From assembly GCA_003342895.1 (NCBI GenBank), contig PTFA01000276.1, forward strand, positions 823,632-887,631: a stretch of 64,000 nucleotides of DNA. The letters are read 5' to 3'. Below, one piece after another: positions 62,481 to 64,000 of the stretch. Each line of letters opens with the position of its first letter. Position 1 is the first letter of the stretch. Below the pieces are notes generated by a model that saw only the letters and a program-made list of their open reading frames with translations, was not told where the DNA came from and ran no database searches. The DNA is from Casuarius casuarius. Taxonomy: Eukaryota > Chordata > Aves > Casuariiformes > Casuariidae. Position numbers and translations under genes: made by a program.

Positions 62481-64000
62481 TAATCATCATTGGCAATTGT
62501 AAAAAGTATAGATGATAGAAAAGAAATGGCACCAAGCAACAAATAATCTATTTTAGATCTGATTAGGATAGATAAAGATGAATTAATTACTGGATTGGAA
62601 GTTGGTGGTTGCCTAGAAACCAATAATCATGACCTAATTTTGTTCAGTATTGATTAACAGAACAGACTCAACCAATACTTGCTCACACTATACTGCTGAT
62701 GGATTAAAAAGGCTAAATATTTCATTGCTAAGGAGGCCAATGAGTAAAATTAATTGGAAGAAAAAATGTGAATGAGAAGTGGTAGGACTTTCAAAATTAA
62801 ATGGCCAAAAAACCCCACAGTTTCACAACTTAAAAAGAGAACAGTTCTGCCTAAGAACCAATCTGTTTATCAGTAAAACAGGTATTAGAAATAAATGAAA
62901 CAGAAATGGGGGGTCAGGAGTAGGAAATAGATATAACATGAGGAATTGTAAAGTGTCAAAAAATGATAAAGGTAAGCGCATCAAGAAGAAAACTAAGAAT
63001 GAAAGGTTTATGGTCAATAAGATGTAGAAGTTAATATAGTAAGAATCAAGGAAATCTCTTTCGTCTTACAGACCCTGTACTAGAAGGAAATGCTAATATT
63101 GTTAATGACAAAAAAGACAATTTTTCATTTAGTGTTTCTCTTCTGCATTTCGAAAGAAGCAGCATGATGTAATCATATCATATGAGAACAATCAGGTGCT
63201 TTCCAGTCCATTATGAAGTGAGGAGGATATTAAGCAATATCCACTAAGAATAAACATTTTTAAATGAGTAGGACTGAATAACTTGCACTCTACAAACCTA
63301 CAAGAATTGGTAGGTTCCCCCCACACACACTGCTGTTAATTTGGGGTTACCAGGTATATGCCATTGTAGTAGAACAGTGCTAATGAGTTCCGTTGTTCCA
63401 AAAGGGCAAGTAGGTGACTATTGGTCAGAGAGACTGAAATCAGTCTTCAGCAAATCAATGGGAAAATAAATATCGTTCTGCTGCTAAAGAATTAAATGAT
63501 GAGCATAATTAATTCAGTGTAAGTAGTTTTACGGAAAATGACTTTTGTCAGATAAGTCCGATTTAATCATTTACAATCATTACAAGCCTGACAAAGGTGA
63601 TTGTAGAAAGGCTGATGTAAGGGCTATTTGACTTAGTGCTATGTGTTTTCTTTCAAAATAACACTATGTGGTATCAATAGAGAATATGTTTAACGGATTA
63701 AGAGCTAGCTAGCTGTTCTCAGAGAGTACTTGTTGGTGTAAAATTATCATTGAACAGGGTCTACATGGTCTACAGTGATCTAAGTTCCTCAGGGATCAGT
63801 AGAAGACCTGGCAGAATTCAATACTTTACTCAAATATCTGAAAATAATGTAACATCACTGGTGATAAAATCTGCAAATAACCCAGAAAAGCAGTCACAGA
63901 GAATTCTCTGTATTGTTTGAGAGCTTGAGGCATTAAATCTAAAAATTTCTGTAACATGGACAAAGTTACACATCTGATAACTAAAAATACAGGCCATGAC
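62480..64000 (+). mobile_element. CR1/L3-type LINE relic, sense strand, running off the right edge
   Basis: Collinear, decayed ORF2-like content. At 62556-62642 the frame reads DLIRIDKDELITGLEVGGCL then ETNNHDLIL, matching the C-terminal endonuclease SDH-type motif with Asn replacing the Asp. At 63784-63801 is VPQGSV, the reverse transcriptase block. At 63855-63881 SLVIKSANNP stands where SLVIKFADDT is expected, so both catalytic Asp are lost. Frameshifts and stops separate the blocks. The left boundary is approximate, and the 3' end lies outside the window. Assignment rests on remembered CR1 consensus features and should be confirmed by a repeat search. Confidence 0.75.

Noticed and set aside
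1..64000. CRISPR arrays, operons, prophage-like or bacterial systems, endogenous viral genes
   Set aside because: No direct-repeat arrays, no prokaryotic gene layout and no viral protein motifs were seen. The window is spliced vertebrate DNA.

Overview
This is a vertebrate nuclear window, AT-rich and intron-dominated, with GT-AG introns. It carries parts of two genes arranged head to head around a CpG island that is mostly lost in an assembly gap (N at 18426-19288). The only interspersed repeats I can recognise are decayed CR1/L3-type LINE pieces. Introns are modest and no SINE or L1 is evident. Together this points to a sauropsid, most likely a bird. In human the SGTB-NLN pair lies on 5q12, a region I expect to be Z-linked in birds; this placement is inference.

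Left part, minus strand (1-17555): SGTB, a small glutamine-rich TPR co-chaperone. Seven exons are readable. The ATG exon is at 17428-17527, followed by 12109-12212, 11245-11314, 7370-7469, 4738-4842, 1907-2045 and 1756-1818. Every splice phase joins, giving residues 1-227: the N-terminal dimerisation domain, all three TPRs and the start of the C-terminal region. The last ~77 residues of a family-length protein lie off the left edge. The non-coding 5' exon is probably in the gap.

Centre (about 18240-19520): remains of a GC-rich CpG island flanking 863 Ns, with an (AC)18 tract at the right gap edge. It is the likely shared bidirectional promoter of SGTB (leftward) and NLN (rightward) and probably holds the first exon of each.

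Right part, plus strand (30817-57954): NLN, neurolysin, a zinc metallo-oligopeptidase of family M3. Twelve coding exons (called 2-13) join in frame to a TAA at 57952-57954 and give 689 codons plus one base. The zinc motif HEFGH is in exon 9 and the third zinc ligand, Glu, is in exon 10. Only the short exon 1, with the start codon and the beginning of the mitochondrial presequence, is missing. An internal Met in exon 2 could start a cytosolic form.

Downstream (57955-64000): NLN 3' UTR with candidate polyadenylation sites, a 43-nt perfectly alternating purine-pyrimidine tract, then intergenic sequence. From about 62.5 kb to the right edge there is a long sense-strand CR1/L3-type LINE relic whose endonuclease and reverse transcriptase motifs have lost catalytic residues.

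I found no convincing undescribed multi-gene system. The most interesting unexplained structures are a pre-miRNA-sized hairpin in NLN intron 3 (33995-34075), a cloverleaf-like nested foldback in SGTB intron 2 (14422-14551), and several sequences able to form unusual DNA structures.
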